The notes: generated from the letters alone by a model not told the origin. A stretch of 26,217 bases of DNA from Lichenicola sp964242425 (GCA_964242425.1 CAXTCK010000030.1:1-26217); one strand, 5' to 3'. Shown: positions 7,887 through 15,692, counted from the first letter of the stretch. Made by a program: numbers and translations.

Positions 7887-9187
7887 GTAGTCGGCACCTC
7901 GGCTGGCCATTCACGGTCTGGGCCGGCATCGGGCTGCTGGCAGAGCCGGCATTGCGCCTGTTGCTGCGCCGACGCCTTCGCCTGGGCAAGGAGTTGCCGG
8001 GGCGCCTTGCAGAACGACGTGGCGTTGATCCGACCTTGCGGCCGGAAGGGCAGCTGGTCTGGCTGCACGCCGCCAGCGTCGGCGAAACCCTATCGCTGCT
8101 GCCGCTACTGGATGCACTGTGCCAGACTGATCCTGCCCTACAGTTGCTGCTCACTACGGGCACCGTCAATGCCCAGCACCTAGCCCTGCAACGATTGCAG
8201 GGGAACGGCCTTGATCAACGGATCCGGTGCCGCTTCATCCCGCTTGACCTGCCGCGCTGGATCAACCGCTTTCTTGACCATTGGCAGCCTGATCTTGCGG
8301 TGCTGGTCGAAAGCGAGCTGTGGCCGAACCTGATCGCAGGCTGCGTCCGACGCCGAATCCCGATCGCCTTGCTGAACGCGCGCTTGTCTGCCCGCAGTGC
8401 CAGTCGCTGGGCTCGCGCCGGCTTCATCGCGCGTCGCCTGTTGGGCGCATTCGAGTGGATCACCGCCCGTTCCGAGCAGGACGCTGCCCGGTTCCGCATG
8501 CTGGGTGCGGTGTCGGTCGAGCATGACGGCGACCTCAAGCAGGCGGCAGCGGCTCTCCCGGCCGATGCGGACGAGCAGACCCGCCTGCGCGTGATGCTGG
8601 GCGACCGGCCGATCTGGCTTGCGGCCAGCACGCATGATGGTGAGGAGGAAGCGGTTGCCAAGCTGCATGACACCCTGTCCGCCCGCTACCCCGGCTTGCT
8701 CACCCTGGTGGCTCCGCGCCATCCCGAGCGTGGCGAAGCGGTTGCCGCCCTGCTCGGTCACGCCCCACGACGCAGCGCAGGACAGGACCCAAATCAAGCC
8801 CACGGCTACTGGATCTGCGACACGATGGGAGAACTCGGCTTGTTTTACCGCTTGTCCGGTATCGTCCTGCTCGGCAACAGCCTGAACAGCGTTCACGGAT
8901 CCGGCGGCGGCCACAATCCGCTGGAACCTGCCCGCCTGGGCTGCGCGATCGCAACGGGGCCTCACATGCAGAACTTCGAAGCTGACATGACGCGCCTCCA
9001 GACGGCCGGAGCCCTTGCCGTCCTGCCTGACCTCGACGCCTGCGAAGCTTGGCTCGACGCCATGCTGCGCCATCCGGCTCAAAGGCGCGCGATGGCCGAT
9101 GCTGCCCGTGCTCTGGCGGACGCCTCCGCCGGCCTCCCCGAGCGGCTGGCACGTCGCCTGCTCACCTTGATCGGAACGCGAAGCTGA
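7883..9187 (+). CDS. waaA: 3-deoxy-D-manno-octulosonic acid (Kdo) transferase
   Basis: WaaA/KdtA (434 aa, GT30, GT-B fold) transfers Kdo from CMP-Kdo to the lipid A precursor at the cytosolic face of the inner membrane. An N-terminal hydrophobic anchor (about 9-28) is followed by GKELPGRLAERRG. ASVGETLS contains the catalytic base Glu68. VLVESELWPN is at about 141-149. The C-terminal nucleotide-binding block GNSLNSVHGSGGGHNPLEPA is at 331-350. The start is GTG, forming GTGA with the end of the acyltransferase gene, and the stop shares one base with the lpxK ATG (TGATG). It is the central gene of a tightly coupled lipid A/Kdo operon. Whether it adds one or two Kdo residues cannot be read from the sequence. 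Confidence 0.96.
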   Translation: MSSRHLGWPFTVWAGIGLLAEPALRLLLRRRLRLGKELPGRLAERRGVDPTLRPEGQLVWLHAASVGETLSLLPLLDALCQTDPALQLLLTTGTVNAQHLALQRLQGNGLDQRIRCRFIPLDLPRWINRFLDHWQPDLAVLVESELWPNLIAGCVRRRIPIALLNARLSARSASRWARAGFIARRLLGAFEWITARSEQDAARFRMLGAVSVEHDGDLKQAAAALPADADEQTRLRVMLGDRPIWLAASTHDGEEEAVAKLHDTLSARYPGLLTLVAPRHPERGEAVAALLGHAPRRSAGQDPNQAHGYWICDTMGELGLFYRLSGIVLLGNSLNSVHGSGGGHNPLEPARLGCAIATGPHMQNFEADMTRLQTAGALAVLPDLDACEAWLDAMLRHPAQRRAMADAARALADASAGLPERLARRLLTLIGTRS

Positions 9188-10170
9188 TGCGGCCACCCGC
9201 TTTCTGGTCTTCTCCGGCTCCCAGCCTGCAGGCGACCCTGCTCGGCCCCCTGCAGGCAATCACGGCACGTATAACCGCCCGCCGCCTCGCGCGTCCGGGC
9301 TGGCAGGCGTCGGTTCCGGTCGTGTGTTGCGGCAATGTGGGCGTCGGTGGAACCGGTAAGACCACCTTGGCCCTCGACTTGGCGATCGGCCTGCAGCAGC
9401 GTGGCCTTGCCGTGCATTGCCTGACGCGCGGCTATGGCGGCAGAAGCGGCACGATGCCGCTTCGCGTCGATCCCGATCGTCACGATGCTACCCTGGTCGG
9501 GGACGAAGCGCTGCTGCTGGCTGATACTGCACCATGCTGGGTCGGCAGTGACCGAGCCGCGAGCGCAAGGGCGGCGATTGCCGCTGGCGCCCAGGTTCTA
9601 TTGATGGATGACGGGCTGCAGAATCCTGGGCTAGTACAGGACTGGCCACTGCTGGTGATCGATGGTGCAGTGGGTTTCGGCAACAACCGGCTGCTCCCAG
9701 CCGGACCGTTGCGTGAACCGGTCCAGACCGCCACCGCACGCGTTTGTTGCGCAGTCCTGATCGGCGACGACTTCACGGGCGCCGGAAAGCGCCTGCCGCC
9801 TGCCATGGTGCAGCTCCACGCCGATCTGGAAATGGATCCGGGCCTGACCGCGTTGTGTGGCCGTCGGTTGCTGGCCTTTGCCGGCATCGCCCGACCGGCC
9901 AAGTTCTTCGACGCCCTGTCGGCCTTGGGTCTGACCCTGGCCGATACGCAAGGCTATCCCGACCATCACCGCTACCGCCCGCGCACGCTCGACCGGCTGC
10001 GACGCCAGGCGGACCGCCTGGAAGCGCTCCTGGTCACCACTCCCAAGGACGCAGTGCGACTGCCGCCGGACCTGCGTGTGATGGTACACGTCGCCCGTGT
10101 CTCCCTGCGCTGGCGCGATCCGACGGCACGCGACGGCCTGCTTGACCGTATCACGGCAGGGATCGGATGA
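9187..10170 (+). CDS. lpxK: Tetraacyldisaccharide 4'-kinase
   Basis: LpxK (327 aa) phosphorylates the 4'-position of the tetraacyl disaccharide-1-phosphate to give lipid IVA, just before Kdo transfer by WaaA. It is a membrane-associated P-loop kinase. Its Walker A is GVGGTGKTT (52-60), after the family segment VPVVCCGN. LTRGYGG follows at about 79-85. The DDGLQ motif (141-145) corresponds to the catalytic DDGFQ of the family, and GNNRLLPAGPLREP is the conserved Pro/Gly block. FAGIARPAKFF and TTPKDAVRLP complete the signature. I chose the ATG at 9187, which overlaps the waaA stop as TGATG; the open frame extends further upstream only inside waaA. The stop overlaps a further ATG (ATGA). Confidence 0.95.
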   Translation: MRPPAFWSSPAPSLQATLLGPLQAITARITARRLARPGWQASVPVVCCGNVGVGGTGKTTLALDLAIGLQQRGLAVHCLTRGYGGRSGTMPLRVDPDRHDATLVGDEALLLADTAPCWVGSDRAASARAAIAAGAQVLLMDDGLQNPGLVQDWPLLVIDGAVGFGNNRLLPAGPLREPVQTATARVCCAVLIGDDFTGAGKRLPPAMVQLHADLEMDPGLTALCGRRLLAFAGIARPAKFFDALSALGLTLADTQGYPDHHRYRPRTLDRLRRQADRLEALLVTTPKDAVRLPPDLRVMVHVARVSLRWRDPTARDGLLDRITAGIG

Positions 10171-10262
10171 ACCGGCGCCTTTGGCGGCTATTCATCGCCT
10201 GGAATGCCACAACTGCGAAGGCAATGTTGTTGCTGTTCCGCGCCCCCCGGGCATCCGCCTGA
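10167..10262 (+). CDS. Possible 31-residue small protein coupled to lpxK
   Basis: A 31-codon frame starts with an ATG overlapping the lpxK stop (ATGA), the same junction style as the rest of this operon. The product begins MNRRLWRLFIAWNATT and has a short hydrophobic stretch (AMLLLF) between basic ends, so it could be a small membrane-associated peptide. I recognise no family. It may equally be the remaining 5' end of a gene lost from the degraded stretch that follows, or a chance frame. A 5-bp hairpin (GTGCA, 6-base loop, TGCAC at 10265-10280) lies right after its stop. Confidence 0.3.
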   Translation: MNRRLWRLFIAWNATTAKAMLLLFRAPRASA

Positions 10263-10926
10263 TCGTGCATTCCCCTGCACGCGTCGGATCGTGCTCAGCG
10301 TGTGGGACAATTTCGGACGACCATCGCCATCCCGGCTAGGTTGCGACCGGTGCCAAGATCGTAGAAACGCAGGTCAAAAATGACGGTCCGTTTCTGTGTC
10401 CAGCCACATCGACAACTGGGAGATGCTGCCACCAGTACTCGCACTGGCCTTCACCTCGTTCTACAGGCGGTCGCCGGCTCCCTAGTCGACGTAATGATCC
10501 GGATCGTGTGCCGGGACACCATGAGCTATGAGGTCTGCTGTTCGACGGCAATGCTTACTGCTGATCGATGCCCCTCGGCTGTATCAAGCGCCTAGGCCAG
10601 CCTGACTGCATCCGGTGTTGGAGGCGTTGCTGATCCTGCCCGACATCGGAAGCCGGATCATTGATCAGGCAGCGGTGATGCAGCAGGTCAACGACCTCCC
10701 GGAAACGCGACCTTGGGTACGCCGGTACTGGCAAAGCCGCTGACACATGATCATCCACAGGTTGACGCGACGCCGTAACCTAGTATTGCATTTATGTCAC
10801 AATATTTTTGCGATTCGCGTAACGATCCGGCCGCAAACAGGGGGGCGGCAGATTCCAATTGCAGCGTCGATCTGAGGCCAGTTACCGTCCTCACAAATTC
10901 GAGAGCACTTCCTGAAGGGTTGAACC
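10263..10926. other. Long intergenic stretch, no intact gene
   Basis: These 664 bases hold no convincing intact gene on either strand. From about 10384 to 10743 one plus-strand phase looks like an eroded coding sequence (listed separately). From about 10780 to 10815 the base composition turns AT-rich, with TTTATGTCACAATATTTTT, out of keeping with the GC-rich surroundings. TTGACG at 10762 could be a -35 element, but I find no good -10 at a proper distance. TCATCCACA (10751-10759) is one base from the DnaA-box consensus but stands alone, so I do not call an origin. No tRNA or terminator with a T-run is visible. Confidence 0.6.
10384..10743 (+). pseudogene. Possible decayed reading frame of unknown family
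   Basis: In a single phase this stretch gives protein-like segments separated by stops. The first runs from 10396 (GTG) and contains SSHIDNWEMLPPVLALAF, ending at TAG 10483. Three more stops follow (TAA 10492, TGA 10495, TGA 10522). A second segment begins at 10528 and includes CLLLIDAPRLYQAP, ending at TGA 10603. A third, from 10606, contains EALLILPDIGSRIIDQ and PETRPWVRRYWQSR, ending at TGA 10741. Hydrophobic and charged residues alternate as in real proteins, and all three segments share one frame. I recognise no family. A chance arrangement in GC-rich DNA is possible, so confidence is low. Confidence 0.3.
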
Positions 10927-11289
10927 ATGGCTAAGCCTACGACGCTGCCGGACCTTCCCGCCAATTCGAACATCGTTCCGCTACGGCTTCACTTCCTGCC
11001 CAGGCACCGGGAGTACCTGCTGCGCTGGTTGGGCGCCGGTGCCGCCATGGGCCTATGCGACGTCGATGTGACACCTCGCACCCCCACCGACTCCATTGTT
11101 CACCTAGAGCACGTTCTGGTGTGGGTACGCGAGTGTGCCGATCCTGCATACATGATCCGTCCGGAGGGCATGCGCTGGCTGGTGGTCGATCACCTGCGCA
11201 ACCACAAGCTCGGCAGCTTCTCGAGCTTCGAGGCTGCCCTGCACTGCATCCGCCCGGTCCTGGCCCATGGTGCGACCGTTGCCGCCTGA
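10927..11289 (+). CDS. Hypothetical protein, 120 residues
   Basis: An unrecognised 120-residue protein beginning MAKPTTLPDLPANSN. It looks like a genuine small globular protein: charged and hydrophobic residues are well mixed, there is no signal peptide or membrane segment, and the body has WLGAGAAMGLCDVDVTP followed by VHLEHVLVWVRECADP and a C-terminal FSSFEAALHCIRPVLAHG. GAAGGG sits about 8 bases before the ATG, a fair ribosome-binding site. It stands alone: 660 bases of apparently non-coding sequence precede it, and the next gene converges on it. No function can be proposed from sequence or context. Confidence 0.7.
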   Translation: MAKPTTLPDLPANSNIVPLRLHFLPRHREYLLRWLGAGAAMGLCDVDVTPRTPTDSIVHLEHVLVWVRECADPAYMIRPEGMRWLVVDHLRNHKLGSFSSFEAALHCIRPVLAHGATVAA

Positions 11290-11344
11290 TCTGAAACCGT
11301 TCCTGACCCGAATTGTCCCTGTCGAGGCTGCTGTGGATCCGGGT

Positions 11345-12739
11345 TCAGCTTCCAGTCCGCTCTAGCACCCGCGGCGCCGGCTGCACGATGCGTCCCCCGC
11401 CGCCAGACTCGACCTGGAAGATGGCCAACGCGCGTTGCACATGGCCGTCCGGCTGCAGCGCGAACACCCCGTCCACTCCCGAGAAGCCGTCTGGACGCAG
11501 CAGCGCATCAGGCTGGTAGCCGGATGCCGCCAAGCTGCGGGCAAGCGCCGCCGCATCGAACGGAATGCCTGCAAGCAGTTTCGGTGATTGGTGATACAGC
11601 GCCTGGTATTGCGCCGCAAAGCCGAGCCGCGCCGACGGATCAGGATCGGCATACCAGGCTCCGCTCAACCCGCCGAGCTTGCTGGCGAAGGCACCCCACA
11701 AGCCGGGCCCCATCACCCGCACCTGCGACCTGTTGATCCCGGACGTGTGCAGCGCCACGATCGCTTCCTGCAACTGCAAGCCGGTGTCGCCAAGCAGAAG
11801 CGCGTCAAACGGCGGCGGCGGCAAAGGCAGTGATGGGGGCGGAGTAGCCGGCGCCGACCCGACAGGGCCCGCAGCGAGAGTGCCCGGCGCAGGAAGCGGT
11901 GCCGCTGGCGCGTCAGGCGCCAAAGCCGGTGCGCCTTGCGCCGACGGACCAACCGCCAGCGGGATTCCAGCCTGCTGGGTCTCCGCCTGTCGGGCTGCCT
12001 GGCGGCCGGTAAAGTCCGACAATTGCTTCATCGTCGCGTCGATGCTGTCCGCGGTGCCGGCATGGGTCAGGATCGTCGGCGGCGGCAGCCCCGCATCGGC
12101 ACAGGCATGGTTCAGCCCGTCAGCCAGCGCGTTGCCGACCGCGTTCGACGGCAGCAGGGCGGCGATCCGGCTGCGCCCTTCCGCCTTGGCGGCGAACACC
12201 AGCCGCCGCATCTGCTGCTCGATCGTCACCCCCATGACCCAGACCCCAGGCTGGGCCTGTGTCACGTCGCTGGTGAAGGCCAGCACCGGAAGGCCCGCCG
12301 CGCGCGCGATCGGGGCCACTGCCGCCGTGTCGCCGGAGGTGAGCGGCCCCAGGATGATCGCATCGCCTCCCGCAACGGCAAGCTGCGCCGCATGAACGGC
12401 TCCGCCCGGTGCCGCCGTGTCATGCACGTCGAGGCTCGGGCTGCCGGGAGCCGACAACGCCAGCCTCGCGGCACGCAGCATGTCTCCGCCCAGCGTCCCG
12501 TTCGGGCCGCTCAGCGGCAACAGGATGCCGACCTTCCGGTCGGGGCCATCAAGCGCCACCGCGCCTGGCTGCTGCGCCGGAGGCGCGGACGGGGCCGAAG
12601 CCTGACCGAACGGCATCAGCGTGGTGCACCCGGAACCAAGCAGGCTGGATGCGAGCAGGGACAGCCGAAGCGACCGCACGATCCGTTGACGGCCAGGAGC
12701 GACCGGCGCCCATTGCCGCCATGCCCGAAGACCCGTCAT
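11345..12739 (-). CDS. LpoA/LppC-like penicillin-binding-protein activator, periplasmic lipoprotein
   Basis: A 464-residue putative lipoprotein with a type I periplasmic-binding-protein fold, as in the C-terminal domain of LpoA (LppC), which activates PBP1a in gammaproteobacteria. The N-terminus is basic, then LRLSLLASSLLGSGC gives a lipobox with Cys38. The binding domain starts at VGILLPLSGPNGTLGGDMLRAARLA (written as its two halves, about 70-94) and includes DAIILGPLTSGDTAAVAPIA. A Pro/Ala-rich low-complexity insert occupies about 247-310 before DALLLGD. GGGGGAAG precedes the ATG at 12739. Family members in alphaproteobacteria often lie beside rsmI, as here, but divergently and very close. 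That it activates a PBP in this organism is inference; a ligand-binding role is the alternative. Confidence 0.8.
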   Translation of the reverse strand: MTGLRAWRQWAPVAPGRQRIVRSLRLSLLASSLLGSGCTTLMPFGQASAPSAPPAQQPGAVALDGPDRKVGILLPLSGPNGTLGGDMLRAARLALSAPGSPSLDVHDTAAPGGAVHAAQLAVAGGDAIILGPLTSGDTAAVAPIARAAGLPVLAFTSDVTQAQPGVWVMGVTIEQQMRRLVFAAKAEGRSRIAALLPSNAVGNALADGLNHACADAGLPPPTILTHAGTADSIDATMKQLSDFTGRQAARQAETQQAGIPLAVGPSAQGAPALAPDAPAAPLPAPGTLAAGPVGSAPATPPPSLPLPPPPFDALLLGDTGLQLQEAIVALHTSGINRSQVRVMGPGLWGAFASKLGGLSGAWYADPDPSARLGFAAQYQALYHQSPKLLAGIPFDAAALARSLAASGYQPDALLRPDGFSGVDGVFALQPDGHVQRALAIFQVESGGGGRIVQPAPRVLERTGS

Positions 12740-12810
12740 ACGCTTCCCCCGTTCCACCCGAGCAAGACCTCCTAGCACAGGACCCGCCATCCGGCGCCGC
12801 CTCGTTCGTG

Positions 12811-13704
12811 ATGCCAGGCTTGACGCTCGTGTCCACCCCGATCGGCAACCTCGGCGACATCAGTGAACGTGCGGTGGGCGTGCTGCGGCACGCCGATCTG
12901 GTGCTGTGCGAAGACACCCGCATGACCGCCCGGTTGTTCTCCGCCAAAAACATCCCGGCTCGCACCGAACCTTTGCACGAGCACAACGAGCGGCATCGCA
13001 TCCCGGCCCTGATCGACCTGCTGAAAGCCGGCCAACGGATCGCCCTGGTGTCCGACGCCGGAACCCCGCTTCTGTCCGATCCTGGATATCGTCTGGTTCG
13101 GGCCGCGATCAGCGAAGGGCTTCCGGTCGGCGCAGTACCCGGCGCCAATGCGGCGATCACCGCCCTGACCCTGTCCGGCCTACCGCCGCATCCGTTCCTG
13201 TTCGTGGGCTTCCCGCCACCGCGTTCCGCCGCCAGGAGAAGCAGCTTCGCAATCCTGCGCGCCGCCGAACGCGCTGGCCTGTCGGCGACGCTGATCTGGC
13301 ACGAGGCGCCGCATCGGCTCGCGGAAGCGCTCGCCGATCTTCGTGCCGTGTTCGGCGATCGCGACGCGGCGGTAGCGCGCGAGTTGACCAAGCGGTTCGA
13401 GGAAGTCCGGCGCGGCACCCTGGCCGACCTCGCCACCCACTACCAGCGGCAGCAGGCGCGTGGCGAGATCACCGTCCTGGTCGGCCCTCCACCGGACGAG
13501 GCGGCCGGACAGGATGAACTCGACACCCGGCTCAACGCCGCTCTTGCAACCCATTCGGTCAAGGATGCCGCAACCCTGGTCGCCGGCGCGGTCGGACTGC
13601 CACGGCGCACCGTCTATGCCAGGGCGATGGAACTCGCTGCGAAAGGCAGCCGGTCACCGATACACGGAAGCGAAAACAACGAGCAGGGCCAGCCGAAGGG
13701 GTGA
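12811..13704 (+). CDS. rsmI: 16S rRNA (cytidine(1402)-2'-O)-methyltransferase
   Basis: RsmI uses SAM to 2'-O-methylate C1402 of 16S rRNA, near the P site. It belongs to the tetrapyrrole-methylase fold. The product starts MPGLTLVSTPIGNLGDIS, followed by LCEDTRMTARLF, then LVSDAGTPLLSDPGYRLV and PGANAAITALTLSGLP, all hallmark RsmI blocks. The start is uncertain. The ATG at 12811 gives 297 aa, near the E. coli size. An in-frame ATG at 12721 gives 327 aa but overlaps the divergent lipoprotein start by 19 bp, and the added 30 codons use fewer G/C third bases than the body. Neither has a clear Shine-Dalgarno. The last codons form part of a GC-rich hairpin shared with the convergent csbD gene. Confidence 0.93.
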   Translation: MPGLTLVSTPIGNLGDISERAVGVLRHADLVLCEDTRMTARLFSAKNIPARTEPLHEHNERHRIPALIDLLKAGQRIALVSDAGTPLLSDPGYRLVRAAISEGLPVGAVPGANAAITALTLSGLPPHPFLFVGFPPPRSAARRSSFAILRAAERAGLSATLIWHEAPHRLAEALADLRAVFGDRDAAVARELTKRFEEVRRGTLADLATHYQRQQARGEITVLVGPPPDEAAGQDELDTRLNAALATHSVKDAATLVAGAVGLPRRTVYARAMELAAKGSRSPIHGSENNEQGQPKG

Positions 13705-13716
13705 GGCTGGCCCTGC
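13683..13716 (-). terminator. Intrinsic terminator of the csbD-like gene, embedded in the rsmI 3' end
   Basis: GCAGGGCCAGCC (13683-13694) and GGCTGGCCCTGC (13705-13716) form a perfect 12-bp stem with a 10-base loop. The rsmI stop codon occupies the last three loop bases. On the minus strand the stem begins 6 bases after the csbD stop and is followed by TCGTTGTTTTCG, a T-rich tail, so it should terminate csbD transcription. On the plus strand no T-run follows, so rsmI termination there would be weaker. The sequence therefore serves as both protein-coding DNA and terminator. Confidence 0.75.
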
Positions 13717-13722
13717 GATCCG

Positions 13723-13905
13723 TCAAGGCTTGAGAACGTCGCGCACAGCATCCTTGCCTTTGCCGACGCCTTCCTGAACGTTGCCGCCTGCCTTCTCGGC
13801 CACGCCTTCGGCTTCGAGCCGCTCGTTACCCGTGACCTTGCCAGCGCCTTCCTTCACGGCACCCTTGACTTGGTTGGCGAGGCCGTCGATCCGGTCCTTG
13901 TCCAT
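13723..13905 (-). CDS. CsbD family stress-response protein
   Basis: A 60-residue hydrophilic protein of the CsbD family, which is small, mostly helical, and induced by general stress in many bacteria; its biochemical role is unknown. The sequence starts MDKDRIDGLANQVKGAVKEG, the classic CsbD opening, followed by GKVTGNERLEAEGVAEKAGG and a Gly/Lys/Val-rich end (NVQEGVGKGKDAV). The ATG at 13905 has AGGAG 6 bases before it. An upstream in-frame extension lacks similarity and is not used. It lies downstream of lolA on the same strand with a 93-bp gap and converges with rsmI across a terminator hairpin. Confidence 0.92.
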   Translation of the reverse strand: MDKDRIDGLANQVKGAVKEGAGKVTGNERLEAEGVAEKAGGNVQEGVGKGKDAVRDVLKP

Positions 13906-13998
13906 GGCTATCTCCTGTGCGGCATGACACCGCAACGAAAGAACGGGCCCCACCCGGCCCGGTTCCTCCTCGCGTGGACTGCGCAACAGGGTCAGGCG

Positions 13999-14619
13999 CT
14001 ACCGGTCGGCGGCCTTTGTATTGAACAGGCCGGCAGACATGGCAGCTCCAGCGACAAGGTCGAACAGGTCGATCCGGGTTTCGCGTCCCTGTGCGTCGAC
14101 CACGCTCCATCCGCGCAGCGCAAGCGGCGCCTCGTTCATGAACACCGTCAGGCTGCCGTCCGACGGGCTCGCGCTGCGCACCAGCGTAACCTGCAGCATG
14201 CCGTTGTCGTGTCGGAATCCGGTCACCGTCACGTCGCCGGACAGGCTCAGCTGCGGCCGAAGCAGCAATCCGAGCGGGGTCTTGTCCAGCGGGATCTCGG
14301 TGGTCTGCTGCAGCGCGCTGTCGGTGAACACCAGCCGCCCGCCGCCCGCCACCAGCAACAGCGGGCTCGGCTTGTCGTACTCAAACCGCATCCGGCCGGG
14401 TCGGTCGAGCCACACCACGCCGGTGGAGCGCTTGCCATCCGGCGCGATCTGCTGGAACCGCCCCTTCAGCGTGGTGATGCCGTTCAGCGTCTCCTGGATG
14501 CGGTCGATCCAGCCCCGGTCGGCCGGCGTGAGCGTCGCCACCGGCGTCTCAGCCCGGACTGGAACAGCTCCCGCAACGAAGGCCGACAGCGACAAGGCGA
14601 ACAGGAGGATGCGGGACAT
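13999..14619 (-). CDS. lolA: LolA-like outer-membrane lipoprotein carrier protein
   Basis: A 206-residue periplasmic carrier of the LolA family, which takes lipoproteins from the LolCDE transporter and delivers them to LolB or the outer membrane. A signal peptide (about 1-23, ILLFALSLSAFVAGAVPVRA before ETP) is followed by the LolA fold: IQETLNGITTLKGRFQQ, then GVVWLDRPGRMRFEYDKPSPLLLV and TEIPLDKTPLGLLL. The region upstream reads AGGATGGG just before the ATG, a reasonable ribosome-binding site. The mbfA stop is only 14 bases upstream, so the two are probably co-transcribed. The functional link to iron export is unclear. LolA-like proteins of other function exist, but length and layout fit LolA. 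Confidence 0.85.
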   Translation of the reverse strand: MSRILLFALSLSAFVAGAVPVRAETPVATLTPADRGWIDRIQETLNGITTLKGRFQQIAPDGKRSTGVVWLDRPGRMRFEYDKPSPLLLVAGGGRLVFTDSALQQTTEIPLDKTPLGLLLRPQLSLSGDVTVTGFRHDNGMLQVTLVRSASPSDGSLTVFMNEAPLALRGWSVVDAQGRETRIDLFDLVAGAAMSAGLFNTKAADR

Positions 14620-14633
14620 GGGCCCATCCTAAC

Positions 14634-15590
14634 TCACACCGAGCCGATCAGCACCCCAGCCGCAAACACCAGCCCCCCGCCGAACAGGATCTGCACTGCT
14701 GCCGACAACAACGGCGTGTCCTGGTAACGCCAGCGTATCCAGGAAATCAGCGCCAGCTCCACCACCACCACGATGCCGGCCACCAGCAGCGCCTCGGAAA
14801 AACGCGGGATCAGGAACGGCAGGGTGTGGCCTATGCCGCCCGCAGTCGTCATCAGCCCGCAGATCAGCCCGCGCAGCATAGGCGCCCCGCGCCCGGACAG
14901 TTTGCCGTCGTCCGACAGCGCCTCGGCGAAGCCCATGGAGATGCCGGCCCCGACCGAGGCTGCGATGCCGACCAGGAACGCGTTCCACGGCAGGTGAGTG
15001 GCGAACGCCGCCGCGAACACCGGCGCCAGCGTCGATACCGAGCCATCCATCAGCCCGACCAGTCCCGGCTGCACCACCTGCAATACGAAGCGGCGGCGCG
15101 CCTGGTCGTCCTCGGTTTCGCGCTTGGACGCGGGCAGGCGACGCAACGCGATGTTGCCGGCCGCCTGCTCGTGCGCGTCCTCCGCTTCCGCCAGGTCGCC
15201 CAGCAGCCGGCGGATCCCCGCATCGGTCGAGCGCGACGCCGCCTGGCGGTAGAAGCGTGCGGCATCGCGCTCCATCTGGCTGGCGTGGCGCCGCATCGCC
15301 TCGATGCCCTGCCGCTGCACCTGCCATGCGGAACGCCGCTGCACGAAGCCCGCCACGTCCTGCCGGCGCACCAGGGGGATGTGTTCGCCGAAGCGCTGCG
15401 CGTACAGGTCGATCAGGCGCCGACGATGCTCCTGCTCTTCCTGCGCCATCTCGGTGAAGATGCCGGCACTGTCCGGGAAGTTCTCGCGCATCGCATGGGC
15501 GAAGTCGGCATAGATCCGCCCATCCTCCTCCTCGCTGGCGACGGCCAGGGCAAGCAGCTCGCGCTCGGTCAGCTCGTTGAATTTACGCAT
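14634..15590 (-). CDS. mbfA: Membrane-bound ferritin/VIT1 iron exporter
   Basis: This 318-residue protein joins an N-terminal rubrerythrin-like ferritin domain to a C-terminal VIT1/CCC1 membrane domain, the architecture of MbfA, an iron exporter known from Agrobacterium and Bradyrhizobium. Di-iron ligands are visible as Glu20/Glu21 in ASEEEDGRIY, Glu52-x2-His55 in EEQEHRRRL, Glu107 in QMERDAARFY, and Glu137-x2-His140 in AEAEDAHEQ. About five membrane segments follow (around 168-197, 204-225, 241-260, 267-286, 295-318). It would export Fe2+ from the cytosol and limit peroxide stress. Characterised mbfA genes are under Irr/iron control; I see no clear Irr-type palindrome here. TTGACT upstream is a possible -35, but its -10 is poor. 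No good RBS precedes the ATG. Confidence 0.92.
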   Translation of the reverse strand: MRKFNELTERELLALAVASEEEDGRIYADFAHAMRENFPDSAGIFTEMAQEEQEHRRRLIDLYAQRFGEHIPLVRRQDVAGFVQRRSAWQVQRQGIEAMRRHASQMERDAARFYRQAASRSTDAGIRRLLGDLAEAEDAHEQAAGNIALRRLPASKRETEDDQARRRFVLQVVQPGLVGLMDGSVSTLAPVFAAAFATHLPWNAFLVGIAASVGAGISMGFAEALSDDGKLSGRGAPMLRGLICGLMTTAGGIGHTLPFLIPRFSEALLVAGIVVVVELALISWIRWRYQDTPLLSAAVQILFGGGLVFAAGVLIGSV

Positions 15591-15692
15591 CGGCGATCAT
15601 TTGTCCCGAACGCCCCGAAATTCAAGTCAAGGCCGCACCGATGCAAATGCTTCGCGACAGCAGGTGAAGTCCTGGAACAGCATCGATCCGGA

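Noticed and set aside
10097..10339. Zinc-ribbon-like frame with CHNC and CSAC pairs
   Set aside because: Half of it lies inside lpxK in another frame, it has no start or RBS of its own, and the cysteine spacing is probably chance.
10744..10926. Chromosomal origin (oriC)
   Set aside because: There is only one imperfect DnaA-type box, no 13-mer-like AT repeats, and no dnaA, hemE or parAB beside it.
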